DNA of 64,000 nucleotides from Apostichopus japonicus (Eukaryota > Echinodermata > Holothuroidea > Aspidochirotida > Stichopodidae). The stretch covers positions 6,570,714 through 6,634,713 of the forward strand of contig NC_092567.1 in NCBI RefSeq assembly GCF_037975245.1, in the 5' to 3' direction. Of this stretch, positions 22,206-33,857 are shown one piece after another. Numbering within the stretch: the first letter of the stretch is position 1; each line of letters starts with the position of its first letter. The notes beneath the pieces are model-generated. The model searched no databases and was not told the DNA's origin. It saw nothing but the letters and a program-made list of their open reading frames with translations. A program made the position numbers and the translations under genes.

Positions 22206-23651
22206 AGCTTCGCTTTATTATTGTTTTAATTGATATGATCTGTTTGTTTCAAATCATCATTTTAATAATTAAGTTTATTATCAATTTTACGGAATATCCT
22301 ATTTGTTGTATTAACTGATCCCATCAGCGCACGGAAAATATAACATGAACGCTCAAAATAGTTCACCGATAAACAAACATACACAAGTTTATATTTAGTG
22401 TTTACGCTAACTCTTCGAAAATAACAGTCAAGTTCAGGGCGATCATGCGCAGTCAGTTAAATTTCTCCAGGTATGATGAAATGACGTCAATATAAGATTA
22501 ATAACATTACTACAGAAATTAATCAGATAGACATGTTTCCATTATTGTTAGCGCTTTTAATGGAATTCATATTATTATTTTTCATTTGCTTACTTTTACA
22601 TTTTAAAAAGTGTCTGTTAAAGTGTTCTTTACGTTTTGACTCAAAAGAGACTGTAACGTCGATAACCTTAACAAGTTTGTAACAAAAGTGAACTTGAAGC
22701 AAACAGGTGTGATGTCATAGCAGGTGTGATGTCAGATGATGTCAAGTGTGATGTCACTGACAGCAAAATGTTTTTTTTTTCATTTTTCACTACCTTGGTT
22801 TGACTTTGGGTTGGAAAAGATCCCAACTTTGTTTTAGGGTATGTGACAATGACGATACCCATAGTTTAGTACAACCAATTTTGAAAAAGAAAATTAGACT
22901 CCCCCTTTATCGAAGGCAAAGGGAACCTATGTGATATTGAAGTCGTGTGTCTGTGTGTGCTTCTGTGACACTTGCCTGGGTCCGCGATAACTCAACAACG
23001 GAGTGATGGATATTTCTCATACTTGCTAAATGTAGATGTATTTTAGTAAGAAGGTGTGCCCTATTTGTTTGCGCTGACTTTATGAATATTAATGAGGTTA
23101 TTCACTTTTGGACCCGAACTTGAAGGCCCCAATATTTTTGGGACCGTTTAAGCGCAAAGTTTTATTTGGCCAAATTTTTGGGAATGACCAACATTTTATA
23201 TTGCAATAACTCCACAACCTTCAAGTACATCAGATTGTATCCAAACTTGGAATACAGTTATTGGTTAATAGCTGGTACATGTGGACATAAATGTTATGAT
23301 ACCGTATTGGGTGATGACGTAAAACACTTTAATATTCCACTAATCAAGGAACAATAGTGACCGTTGGACTCTTGTTAATATTTCATCTTCTTCATTTACC
23401 TTCCGTTGTTATTATAGTCCTAAATCAAGCCATGGCTGTTAAGACAATACGATCACGTGAGCTTGCATAATTTACCAAGATTGTTTAAGATAATAACGCT
23501 GGTAATTTTCTGTACATTTAGTAGACATGAAAAACAATGTTATGCTCTCTGTATTTCATTTTTCGTTTTTATTTTACTGCATCTTTTAAAGTTTCTACTT
23601 GTTTGTGAGATTAAAGGAGAATCAAACCCAACGATCATTTTAATATTACAT

Positions 23652-23731
23652 GATAGGTAAGCTATCGATCATATTAATATGACATGATAGGTAAGCTACC
23701 GATCATATTAATATTACATGATAGGTAAGCT
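23652..23731 (+). repeat. 34-bp tandem repeat
   Basis: GATAGGTAAGCTATCGATCA and the following 14 bases occur twice in full (starts 23652 and 23686), with a third partial unit from 23720. Each full unit contains the palindrome ATATTAATAT. Confidence 0.8.
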
Positions 23732-25950
23732 TTCGACGAGCAAGCCACATTTGGTCACTTTACGCATTTGAGAAAAAATTACATCCGAACTTGGAGATAC
23801 CGTTTCTATACAATACTCGTAGATTTGAATAAGTTTTGAAATATTACATTTTGCCTTCATTAATTGCTTCATATACAGTCTTGTTTTATAAGGTATATAA
23901 ACAGAAGGTTAAACAGTTATTGTTTTAGCATTACATTATTTTGGCGTAGTAAAGCTGAAAAAATTATGTGTATATCAAGTCATCCTTAAATACAAGTATA
24001 TACTCTTCATTTTATTCTTTCATTGTTATTTGTATGCTCGTTATAAATGATTCTACTGGTTTCATTTTATTTCAGATATTCTTTATTACTTTTATGCTCT
24101 GATATTTTCCTTCGATTTAGAACAATTCTAAGACTATATCTAATACTTGCTCTAATTATTGTTACATTTACTCATTAATTGTAAGATAGAATTCTATTTC
24201 AACCATTTATTAATTTTTCTTTCTTTCAAGATTTAGGTGCTTTCTTTCGTTCCTCCTATTTCCATTTTATGAATTAATCTTTGATATTACTCACGCGTAT
24301 TACAGTGAATATTAGAAGAATTTCGTTCAATTTTATCGTAATAACAATGTCTAGCTGTCTACCGTTATACCATTGATTGTGTTACTCAAAATTATAATAA
24401 CCTTGTCTTAGACATTAATTAAATAACAATGACATGTTTTGTTTTTTTAATCCAGTTCTTTGTTCCATTATTATTATCTCTAATGATGTTTCTTTGAAGA
24501 CAATAGGAACACGTGACTTAAGTATTAAAGTAAGATTTTAACATGATTATAACGAAGATACTGTTCTGTATATTTAAGATGAAACTTAAAAGCAATGATC
24601 TGCTCTCCATACATATGTTTCATCTTCTTGTATCGTTATTTTACTACTCATTATTATTGTTGCTGATTGATGATTAATGAATATTCATAATTTCTTCATT
24701 TTAATTAAGTTTTTGTCGTATTTGCTTCAACCCAATTGGATATTATGAAGCCATAAAGCTTACCAATATAACCCAAGCCCTGTCACGCAAAATGTAATAT
24801 ATTTACATAACTACAAACACATATTAGCATATATATGGAAGAAATCACTGCATTGCGTTATCTGTTTATGATATCACATAGTTCCAAGGATATATTTATT
24901 CCTTTATTATGTAATTCTTCCTAGTATCTTCCGTATTTCTGCATGTAAGTACAAATATACAATTTTTACAACCAAACACACTTGTTCCCTTTGAGGCGAT
25001 TCTGAGTCTCTCATTGTGATACAATCACAACCGATTCATCCCGTTTATCTGTTACTATGTCATAAATTCATATCGTAGGATCTTATCATGAAATTATTGA
25101 TATCAACATTGTTATCTCTATGTAACATGTAGTCTATGAACTAACTTGTAATATCAACCTCTAACTCTGTTCTGCCCTGCATCAAGGTCACACAGAAGGT
25201 TATGGCTATACAGTAACGATCAACATAGGTGGGGCTGGTATATTTGCAGTTGAGATAAAGAAATTCTTCTTCTCCTGATAAAAGTGTCGCTATCGCTCTA
25301 TGTGCCGTAAATTTAAGCTTTCTCTTCAAGTTCATCCCAAACTTTTCTAGAAACAAGTGTTGGTCCCTCCTGACTTCAGATGACCTTCGACAGAAATTTA
25401 GTGAAACCGGGAGATAAAATATGTATAAACTAGGTATGATTCTGGCCAAGTTACGTAAGTCCAAATATAATTTGATTTCATTCAAACCAAACTAGAATCT
25501 GGTTAGAATTGTTTAGCTACTCCAAAGACTTGTTTTTATCTGTAATTCAAAAGCAGAATATTTTGTCTCACAATTTAAAGAATGATTCTGTATCGTTTTA
25601 TTTTTATGACTGAGGAAATGGCTTCTTTCATCCTTCATGGTGTGACTTTGTGGTCTGAAGTGCAAGAGATATATCTTCTCGTCAACAGCGCAGTTTATGG
25701 TATACCCAAGGGCGGCGGAACCGGGGGGGCACAGGGGGCACGTGCCCCCCCACTTTTCCTCAGGTTAAAAATGTGCCCTTTTTCTACATAAAAATTGAGA
25801 TGTCTCAAATTAGCAAGAGGCCAAGGAACTAGAATGAACACTCGGGAAGGGCCGTTTCCGGCCATCTGAGGGGTTTGTAAAACCAAAATTTTTCTTGTAC
25901 GCTCCGCGCCAACCATAGGCGTACGAGGCAGGGGGGCAGACTGCCCCCCA

Positions 25951-26105
25951 ATTTCCAGAGGACAAGAAATTCGGGCAAATTTCCTGGAAAATTTGGGCAG
26001 CCTAAGAGGAGAATAAAATAAATAAATATATATATATATATATATATTTTTTTTAGGCTGCCCGAATTTTTCAGGACTTTTGCCCGAATTTCTTGTCATC
26101 TGGAA
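25951..26105. repeat. Long hairpin with (TA)n loop
   Basis: Left arm 25951-26006 (CCAGAGGACAAGAAATTCGG...GGGCAGCCTAA) and right arm 26053-26102 (TTAGGCTGCCCGAATTTTTC...TTCTTGTCATCTGG) pair over about 50 bp with a few mismatches, around an AT-rich loop containing (TA)n. It lies inside an insertion beginning CATAGGCGTACGAGGC, similar to the termini of the element nested at 18446. Confidence 0.75.
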
Positions 26106-26474
26106 ATATATATATAAATATGCAGTAGCTTGCCCGAATCTTTTTCAAATTTTTGCCCGACAGTTTTATGATTTTCTTTATTTAGCATCATGATGGCCGA
26201 ATATTTCCGTGTAACACCGTAAGCGCAGTTCATCTGGGCTACCACGCTTTTTGCATGATCAATTTTTTTTGTAACTAGTCAATTGTTTACCTGGACCAAG
26301 GGCGGCGGAACCGGGGGGCACAGGGGGCACGTGCCCCCCACTTTTCCTCAGGTTAACAATGTGCCTTTTTTCTACATAAAAATTGAGGTGCCTGAAGTTA
26401 GCAAGAGGCCAGGGAACCAGAATGAACACTCGGGAAGGGCCGTTTCCGGCCATCTGAGGGGTTTGTAAAACCAA

Positions 26475-26530
26475 AAATTTTATAGTACGCTCCGCGCCAA
26501 CTGATGGTGGCGCTCCGCTCAGATAGTCGT
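26475..26530 (-). repeat. GC-rich cassette in the 25707-26941 element
   Basis: AGTACGCTCCGCGCCAACTG then ATGGTGGCGCTCCGCTCAGA. A second, interrupted cassette (TTGTACGCTCCGCGCCAAC) lies at 25893-25912, cut by the inner insertion. Confidence 0.8.
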
Positions 26531-26949
26531 GCATACAACTTTGCAAATCCAGGCTAAGCCCGTGACTTTTAATGAATTTCTGTGGGTCAAACTCAAAGCT
26601 ATTTCTAATCGAAAAAATTATTAAGATATTAACAAGACAAAAACTCTAATTTGGAAGATTCCTACAGTAGCAACTAGCATGATCTCGCCTCATTTTGTCT
26701 CAAAAGAAAACTTGTTCCTTGTTTCCCAATTTGCACATTGGATATTGCAGTGCTAGTATGCATATTTTCCTAGAGGGGGGGGGGGGGGCGTTGATGGAGT
26801 GATGTGTATACGCAAATAAGATAATACAATAAGAGTTATAAAGGGCACTAAATATAAGGCTGCATCAGTCCAATCGAATTTCTGCAAAGTGCCCTTTGAT
26901 GTCGGTGCCCCCCCAGATTAAAAGTGCTTCCGCCGCCCCTGGGTATACC

Positions 26950-28607
26950 GCAAGCTGACATATTGTGGCAATTCATCCTAAGCAAGCGATAGTATCAGAT
27001 TGATACAAAGTTCAGTGATAGGGTAATGATTGTTCCTAGTTATTTGTTTTATGTGTTTAATTAGTCAACGTACTGATAATGATCATTAAATTAATAAACA
27101 AATACAACATAACACACATCAAAGTTCAAGGTTGACAAAACGAAAGGTTCTCTCTATTTGCACGACGTTATTTGGTTGTATAACGAGAACATTTGACTGG
27201 AAAATTGGCTGATATTATTTTACGTCAGTGTTTAATAAGACCACCTACTGATAATAAACACGTACATTAAAAACATGGACTAAGTTCAAGTTTAGCACAC
27301 GTGAAATTTAGTTGATTGGCTGGGAAGTGGATGGGGTTGGGAATTTTGAATCATTAGCATATTTGACGTCATCATCAACTGTTGGCATGTAAGATATGCA
27401 TCAACATATATATTTCACGGGAAGATTAAAGTGGAGGTAAGGGGAATGGGGGTGGGTGTATTGGTGTGCTTAAGTTCCATTATTTACCTGTAGTTCTGGG
27501 CTACATTTGCTTCAATATCTTACTATAAACAAAAATAAAACAATGTTGACGTATGTGAAGTATATTTTTACCCCTCTTTTGGGAGTTGGCGGGGAAAATT
27601 GTTTAACAAGAAGAAATTCTAACGCAAAAAGTTAGTTGATCCATTACGAGGGTGAGACAGGAACGGCATGGGTGTGAAAGGCTTCTGTGACCGGAAAGAT
27701 GTTAAAACCCGATATTGTTTGGTTAGATTATGAGTGGAAATAATTTAACATTTAACGACGCTTTAAATTGTACTTTTGTGCTTATTTGTAACATTTTTTT
27801 TTCGTCTCCTTAGCCAAGTCATGTAAGGTTAACTCCTATGATAATATTATCAATCTATCTAACCATGTGGCTGTGACCGTACACCTGCTGATATGAAATA
27901 AACTGTTTGAACTAATGATACAGGATAAAATACATTTGTGTTATCTGAAACAAATTTAGTGTAAGATTTTACTGCTTTATTTACAAGCACTCTATCTGCA
28001 TGCATTATTACATCGTGTAATGATATCTTAATTAACCTGAAGTTTCTCTTCAGAAAACGTTACTTTACACATCAGTGATGAAAAGAAAGTGTTCCGCTCT
28101 TTGTAAACCATAAAGCAACCGTATTACGACTTACCAAGAATGTTACCACAATCTTCAGATTATTGACAATTATATTGCAGACAGTCAAATAAGGTATATT
28201 GTTTTGAGTCGGTTAATGAGAGCAATTTATAAAGTACATAAAGCTTGTAACCTGTCGTCAGCCCAGAGATATTTTTTTCTAGATTAAATCCTTTGAAGAA
28301 CTAAAGCTGAACTGGAAACATCCAAACTTTAATTTACTGTTTGTTTGAATTAAGTATAACAATTTTAACGAACAACTTTGCTACGGTTGTCCTGGAGCGA
28401 ATAACATATTTATCAAAATCAACCGAATTATTTGATTTAAATTTACAAATAATATTATATTTAGCCTAAAACGAAATAGTCCCACGTTACAGACTAGCAT
28501 TCAATCTAAAAAATGCTCTTAAAATAGTTTGCATTCAAACTGAAACCATTTCTGTGCTCTGACCTTAACAATATCAGCATTGATCGCCGCACAGTTTCTA
28601 TATCTCC
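26950..28607. other. Stretch without recognised genes
   Basis: No coding or repeat structure is supported apart from TGACGTCA at 27364 and TATTTCACGGGAAG-type AT-rich sequence. Nothing else was seen. Confidence 0.45.
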
Positions 28608-29119
28608 GTGAATACCAGAGCCGTATATAGAGAGAGTTTGGCCAACTGCCGATTTGTGACGTCACACGCAAACCATGGGCATCAAAATAGGTCCAGTTGT
28701 CGTTACCAGTTGCGCGAAACACGAAAAACACCACACACAATATATAGCAGCTTTGCACACTGTGCTCGTTGCGAACAAACGAAGCGACTCAGAATGTCAG
28801 ATTTTGACAGGCATACGAGGAACAAAATGGATATCAGGTAATGAATTAGAGTATGCGTTAGTTAATGACATTTACGTTTATCTTCACACCTGAAATGCAT
28901 AGAAAACTAGCTGAAAACCTGTCATTACACTTGTTTTATTTTACGCCTCATACTACTAGTCCTACTTTAATCATACAAACGAAAAGCACACATCACAGTC
29001 CTGGCTAGGCTAGATTACAGACGCACAACTATAGCATCAGGCCTACATTAATAGATCCTTCAATTAAATGAAGTAGGCCTACACATAAAATGACAATTTA
29101 TGCTTCACTGATCTTTTCA

Positions 29120-29341
29120 GGTTTGCCAAAAAGTAGTTGTACCAGAGGTCATTGTATTAAACTCCAGAAGTAACATAGTAGGATTAATATTCGGCATAAC
29201 TTTTTCTCTAAAGTCTAATACAACTTATACAAGGGTTGTGAATGGATGGAATGGTTTGCCTGAGAAGGTTGAATTGCAAGTAGTGTGAATGGGTTTAAGA
29301 ATACTTTGGATGAGTACATTAAGCATTGTAATTGGGTATGA
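29120..29341 (+). pseudogene. C-terminus of a LINE reverse-transcriptase ORF (CR1/L2-like), frameshifted
   Basis: Pieces read SSCTRGHCIKLQK, then TRVVNGWNGLPEKVE, then SSVNGFKNTLDEYIK before a stop at 29339-29341. This matches the usual end of non-LTR retrotransposon ORF2: RGH..KL, then xRVVNxWNxLPxxVV, then S.NxFKxxLDxxxK. At least two frameshifts and a stop separate the pieces. Only the extreme 3' end is present, as expected for 5'-truncated LINE insertions. It sits inside the P-like element, so it inserted later or was captured. Confidence 0.72.
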
Positions 29342-30000
29342 CATTTGATGTCTGCAGTTTTATTCCTCTCATATAGCCTTAGGGTCCTTAATGGGGACTT
29401 GAATGTCTCTCCTGGTTTTTTTTCTACTAAACTAAACTATATACTTGAGTGTAGGAGTTAGCAATAGTTGGGAGTCTGTGGGCAAACCTAAGACTGATAT
29501 TGTGGTGTTAATTTCTCAGGAATGTAGTACTAGGCTATAGTAGGTGCAACAGATTGAATGGGTCTGTCGAGAAAAAAAAAAACCTGCAACAACTGAATAC
29601 TGGTGTATGTTGTAGCTTATGTATTTTCCATTAACATATATACTATACGGTCATGTCCTTAATAAGGTTTTATGGATCACACTGACATAGTGTGCCTACT
29701 TGTCAGTGTTGTCAACTGAGCACAGGGCTGATGACATCATTCAGTTTGTTATTATGCAGACAGCAAATGGCCATAATGATAATTATTAATTGTTACTTAT
29801 TCTTCATACTGCCCTTACTGGCCTTACCTGAACAGTGATGTATAAAAATGCAAGAAGTCGTTAAGCTTTTCATTTAAGAATCGTTTCAGCCTGTCCTATT
29901 TCAAACATATGATTGGCAGGTTTCCACGTTACATAGCTCATCAAAATGGAGCTGTTCTGTAAAGCAAGAAAATCACACATATGCATGCATACAAACACAC

Positions 30001-30420
30001 TCATTTATAACAATTTCTGAATATCTTTTCAGCTGCCCAAAGGTACTGGAATGCAAGCTCTGTTGGGTGAATTAAAAAACCCTCATTGTACTCTTTTATC
30101 ATGGTCAGCGTAGCTGGAACCAGCATTGATGGTGATGTGGATTTGACAGTACCTAGACAAGAATTCAATAGCTGCTTTGTGTTGAAGTGGGTTCAACTTG
30201 CTCAAGGCCATGACAGGATGACGACTAGACATTAGGATGAATTATCTGTTGCAGAGCTCTATAAACCAGGCAGTTGTTAAAACATCCATTGGGTGACCCT
30301 CACAGTCTATCAGGCACTGCATCGCAGAAGCAAAATGAAGTGTGTGTGATATCTTCATCTTATGAGAGTGGAATGGTATCAGTGTGGCCTCTGTCCATTT
30401 GGCTTCAAGTCTTTGTTTTC
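30001..30420 (-). pseudogene. Broken transposase C-terminal region, P/THAP9-like
   Basis: Three minus-strand frames chain together with frameshifts. The first contains LEAKWTEATLIPFHSHKMKI and HPMDVLTTAWFIELCN. The second contains MSSRHPVMALSKLNPLQHKA. The third contains EGFLIHPTELAFQYLWAAEK then IFRNC before a stop at 30003. P-element-type transposases carry similar blocks late in the protein: a KLxxxHIxFxxxKMKV-like block, a TAxFIExxDxxFDxLNSR-like block, and a GGLxxPSxxV...AExxFR-like end. The match is from memory of family patterns, not a search. No intact frame or THAP domain was found upstream. An open frame at 30379-30633 on the same strand may be part of it. Confidence 0.42.
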
Positions 30421-31844
30421 TTGAAAGCTGAGAAGATCTTTCAGTGGTTTCACACTGACCTCTGTACTTGACAATTCATGTGTATTTGCCAGCTCAGGCG
30501 GAAGCCAGATTTTAATTACATTAACCAATGCTGACTTTTTTTTGGACATGTGGTACATCTGCAAGGAGGTGAAGGAAGCAGTTGGAGTTGCATGGATGTG
30601 GAATCTTGTTAATAGTCTGACAGTCTTATCCACAGATTATCCCAATGCTTCTCCACATTGCCACATTCAGAACTTATTACATTGATAAACTTGAAAATTG
30701 CAGGAATCTAACGAAGCACCCATCAAGGGAATTTGTTTGTATAATTATTGAAAGCTGTGACCTTCTGATGTGACAGACTAATGTGAAATAAAGGGCAGTA
30801 GATTACCTTGTAAATGAACCTTGTTATTGTTTGATTGTATCTAATGTTTGCAAAATTTTAAGTTGCATGCTACCAATTGAAACATAATTCTTTCTCTATT
30901 AATGGGATATAAATACTTCTCCTTAAAGGGTGTGGAGACTCCCGCACAAAGAAACGTCTCATGCTGGTTATCTGACCTAGTTTCGAATGCGGTGTAACAG
31001 AAGTGTTAGACACCACCATTGATCCCAGAAAATACACATACAGCTTGCTACCATCTGTAAATAGACATTAGTGTACAGTCAATACAAACATCACAGTCAA
31101 TACCCACAACACAGTGCACATAGCAGCGTGGACATCTCAGGTCTAGATAAAAGATAACAAGGTATCAGGTTTCATTACTGTCTGCATTTTGTAGCGACAC
31201 AAAAAAAACTTCACTTGCAAGCAACGGAAAGTAAACTTTTTCAGAGCGCGGCATGCGGTTTAGGGCAAGTCTTCAATACCTTTAAATATACTGCATCGGT
31301 TGTTGTCACTTGATCATTTGCTTGTGTGTGAGCTAAACAGCTTAATTAATATGTAAAAAAATAATACAAACTTTCAAATTGCCAGATATTTACTTGCTCA
31401 AAATCATTATCCAATCATGATTTGTTGCTATCCTTGAGTCCATCATTCAGATGATGAGGCAGATTCCCTTCAACTCTCCATGATGAAGGTAAAACCTGCC
31501 ATTGAGTGTCCATTTGAAAGTTTCAAACACACAAGTGCATTGATTAAAACAAAGACTTTATTGCTGTGGTTGCAGGAACTGGATTTCAGTCTAGTAGTCA
31601 CTCACCAGGTTTGTCATTATCACAGTCTGCTAACTGTGGCTTTTTATGTTAGGAGTTTTTCTTCAGAGCACATGTCACCTTTGATTTGTAAAAAAAGTCC
31701 TGAAATTCAGGGAGTTAAAATTTACTGTCTAAAGATAATTTAAAAAGATTTTTTTAACTTCAATCGTCAATGTGGGTGTCAATTAAGGGAATAAAGAGGT
31801 ACTGATGCAACTTTGATAAATGATAGTTGACTGCATCCAAATTA

Positions 31845-32520
31845 AACCAAGGCCTAGGCTATACTTTTGAAGAAGAAAAAATTAGGCTGAATTCTTGTTA
31901 GCCTAAAAAGGCTAGGCCAATGCTGACAATTAACACAAACCAAGATCATTTAACCATTTGGGCACATGTTTATGGCATACTAAAAGGGTCTATATAATTA
32001 GGCCTGTATGTGTACACAACCCACAAGTTGCCAATGAGTATAGACCTAGCCTAACTAGTTTAGGCCTAGGCTACTTTGTTTTCCTTAGACCTAGTTTAAT
32101 TGGGCCTTATACTGTGCCATATTATGTAATGTGCTATAACAGTTGTAGTAATAGCAAGAATGGTCCAGGTCTAACTAAGCCCAGGCTTAACTTATGCTTC
32201 GGGCTTAACTAAGGATTAGGGCTTTACGTGATGCCTAGAGGCTAGCCCACCCTTTTACATTAAACTAAAAGTGATACTTTTTTAGGCTAGGCATACAATA
32301 ACTAGGAATTAGGATAACTATATGTGCGACTGAAACTGCCATGCCTATGATTAGGAGAGCTGGCATAATGAAATCGAATTTGTGGATCGTAAAACGAGAG
32401 AGAATAGCCATGCATGTAATTACAGAAACCAGTCTGAACGTAAAATTCTCGCATTGCTTGAACATTACTCGTATTACACTAGGGCCTATGGCTAGTATGG
32501 GCCTAGGCTACACAGACTTT
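31845..32520. repeat. AGGCCTAGGCTA motif-dense region
   Basis: At least ten AGGCCTA, TAGGCTA, TAGCCTA or TAGACCTA-type motifs occur within 680 bases, with frequent AAGCC/GGCTT. Similar motifs occur at 29000-29090 and 33995-34085. This is low-complexity, palindrome-rich sequence with no coding potential seen. Confidence 0.55.
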
Positions 32521-33234
32521 TTTTCATTAGATCTTCATCTTGTTCTTTCTACTTCCAAAAAAATCCTCTCCTTTTATGGTCAGTCGGATAATCAAACAAC
32601 AATATCCATGTTCTGACCGATCGCAGCATCCCCAGCACCATTTCTTTCATAATTTCGTACTTTTTTCGTGTACACAAACGATAGTCTATACACTGTGAGT
32701 ATGCGTGTCGTCTGCTATAAAGTTTTCAAGTGGACCTATTTTACCACCCTGTGTGGGCGTTTTCCCTCTCGACCAATCCAAATCGGTTACATGGTTGGCC
32801 AAACTCTCTCTATATACGGCTCTGGTGAATACATGGTACGAGCGCCCTCTAAAAGAATAAAGTTTGAATCGCACGGGAGAAGAACACAACTAACTTTTGA
32901 TTATAACAAAGTTACCGTAGGATGAAGAATGTGGATTACGGTCAGGATAGTCAGAGTGAGGTTGTAGGATTATTTCGATCATCCATGTTAATTTGAGATT
33001 GGAAGGGCCGCCCTGACGTTCATTTGTTGTTGATGTTCGCAATAATGAATATTCAAAGAACATAATGATATAAATATTAAACATCAAGAGAAACAAATGT
33101 GGAATCAGGGTATTGTACAGCTTACTACCGTTAAAGCTATTTCCATTCCTTGGAGGTTGGGGCGGGGAGTTTTGAGAGATTAAAACCAATATGATTTCGT
33201 TAAACGTTGTGAATACAATACACTGTAAATTTTA

Positions 33235-33400
33235 ATTAGTCATATACACATGCCAAAATGGTCAAATGACTAATTTTGCATTAGTCAGAATTTTTGACTA
33301 ATTTCATCAGTCATATGACTAATTAAAATGGCTAAAGACCAATGAAAGTTAGTCATTGTCCAAAATAGTGACGAAGCATAATTAGTAAATTGGGAATCAC
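33235..33400. repeat. Left subterminal repeat array of the CACTG element
   Basis: TTAGTCAT, AATGACTAATTTTGCATTAG, TTGACTAATTT, CAGTCATATGACTAATTA and TTAGTCATTG in both orientations. In EnSpm/CACTA elements such arrays bind the transposase. Confidence 0.7.
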
Positions 33401-33719
33401 GAAATTTGATTTCAAAGCTTTATTTGTTATTTTTGGTCTTCAAGGTTTTTTGTTATTTACTTACAAACAACTTCCGCGCCACAATATGGATGAATATTAA
33501 AAAATTGTTTATAAAATCACCAATAATTATAAACCCAAGGAATAATGGATATGCTATATAACAATTTTCGGTTAAGTGTAAACTCTAAGACGTCATAAGA
33601 AAAATTTCCACAATTTTTTGGGGGGAAATTGATAATTACTTATAGCAAAACTTAATTAAGTTAAGGCGATATTCCAGCACCGGTACTAAAACGTCTTCGT
33701 CATTTGACTAATTTAGAAT

Positions 33720-33857
33720 TCACAAATGACGTCAGATATACGTAGCCGCGCGTGCGCACTCTGCAGGCGCCAGGCCTCTAGCTCTCGATGATTCCGACGC
33801 CATGTTTGATACTGCAGTAAGAAATTCTGGAGCCGAGAAAATGTCTGCAATCGCAAG
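33720..33857 (+). promoter_or_regulatory. CpG-rich promoter-like segment and possible first exon
   Basis: It is unusually GC- and CpG-rich for the window (CGCGCGTGCGCACTC at 33748) and starts with TGACGTCA at 33727. ATG codons follow at 33802 and 33841. A donor GGTGGGTG at 33857/33858 could splice to the acceptor at 35289. The frame of those ATGs hits an early stop after the join, so this may be a 5'-UTR exon or a decayed start. Confidence 0.4.

Larger units (their letters stand above)
21898..25698. other. AT-rich stretch without recognised genes
   Basis: It holds a (TTA)n tract (22165-22205), TGACGTCA at 22482, GTGATGTCA repeats (22705-22760), a block at 22940-23130 with the CCGCGATAACTCAACAACGG motif often seen in dispersed invertebrate repeats, and a 34-bp tandem repeat (23652-23731). 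A 114-codon minus-strand frame at 25141-25485 is within chance expectation. Confidence 0.45.
25707..26941. mobile_element. 1235-bp hAT-type composite element
   Basis: Ends CAAGGGCGGCGGAA (25707) and TTCCGCCGCCCCTG (ending 26941) form inverted repeats. The flanks are GGTATACC at 25699-25706 and 26942-26949, an exact 8-bp TSD. The left end is present twice: GGGCGGCGGAACCGGGG recurs at 26301, followed by the same GGCACGTGCCCCCC hairpin and the same sequence up to the GC-rich cassette. Between the two copies is another inserted element (from about 25914) with a long hairpin. No transposase is present. Confidence 0.8.
28616..32824 (-). mobile_element. 4.2-kb P-superfamily-like DNA transposon, inactive
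   Basis: The inverted termini are identical for 31 bp (CAGAGCCGTATATAGAGAGA then GTTTGGCCAA) and partly similar for about 80 bp (a shared AAAATAGGTCCA block). GTGAATAC flanks both sides (28608-28615 and 32825-32832), an exact 8-bp TSD. Both hAT and P elements make 8-bp TSDs; the minus-strand coding remnant at 30001-30420 favours P. The termini contain TATATA. The interior also holds a LINE 3' end (29120-29341) and a region dense in AGGCCTA motifs (31845-32520). The broken transposase means it is non-autonomous now. Confidence 0.72.

Noticed and set aside
23652-23731. CRISPR array
   Set aside because: Only 2.3 contiguous units with no spacers, in an animal genome. The same reasoning excludes the CAGTCCGA arrays of the foldback element, whose units are near-contiguous and mirrored.
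25141-25485. 114-codon minus-strand frame
   Set aside because: At this base composition a few frames of this length are expected by chance in 64 kb on six frames. No splice, promoter or family signal supports it.
25695-26099. 134-codon minus-strand frame
   Set aside because: It crosses a transposon terminus, the GC-rich cassette, a second inserted element and a (TA)n hairpin. It is not a single coding unit.
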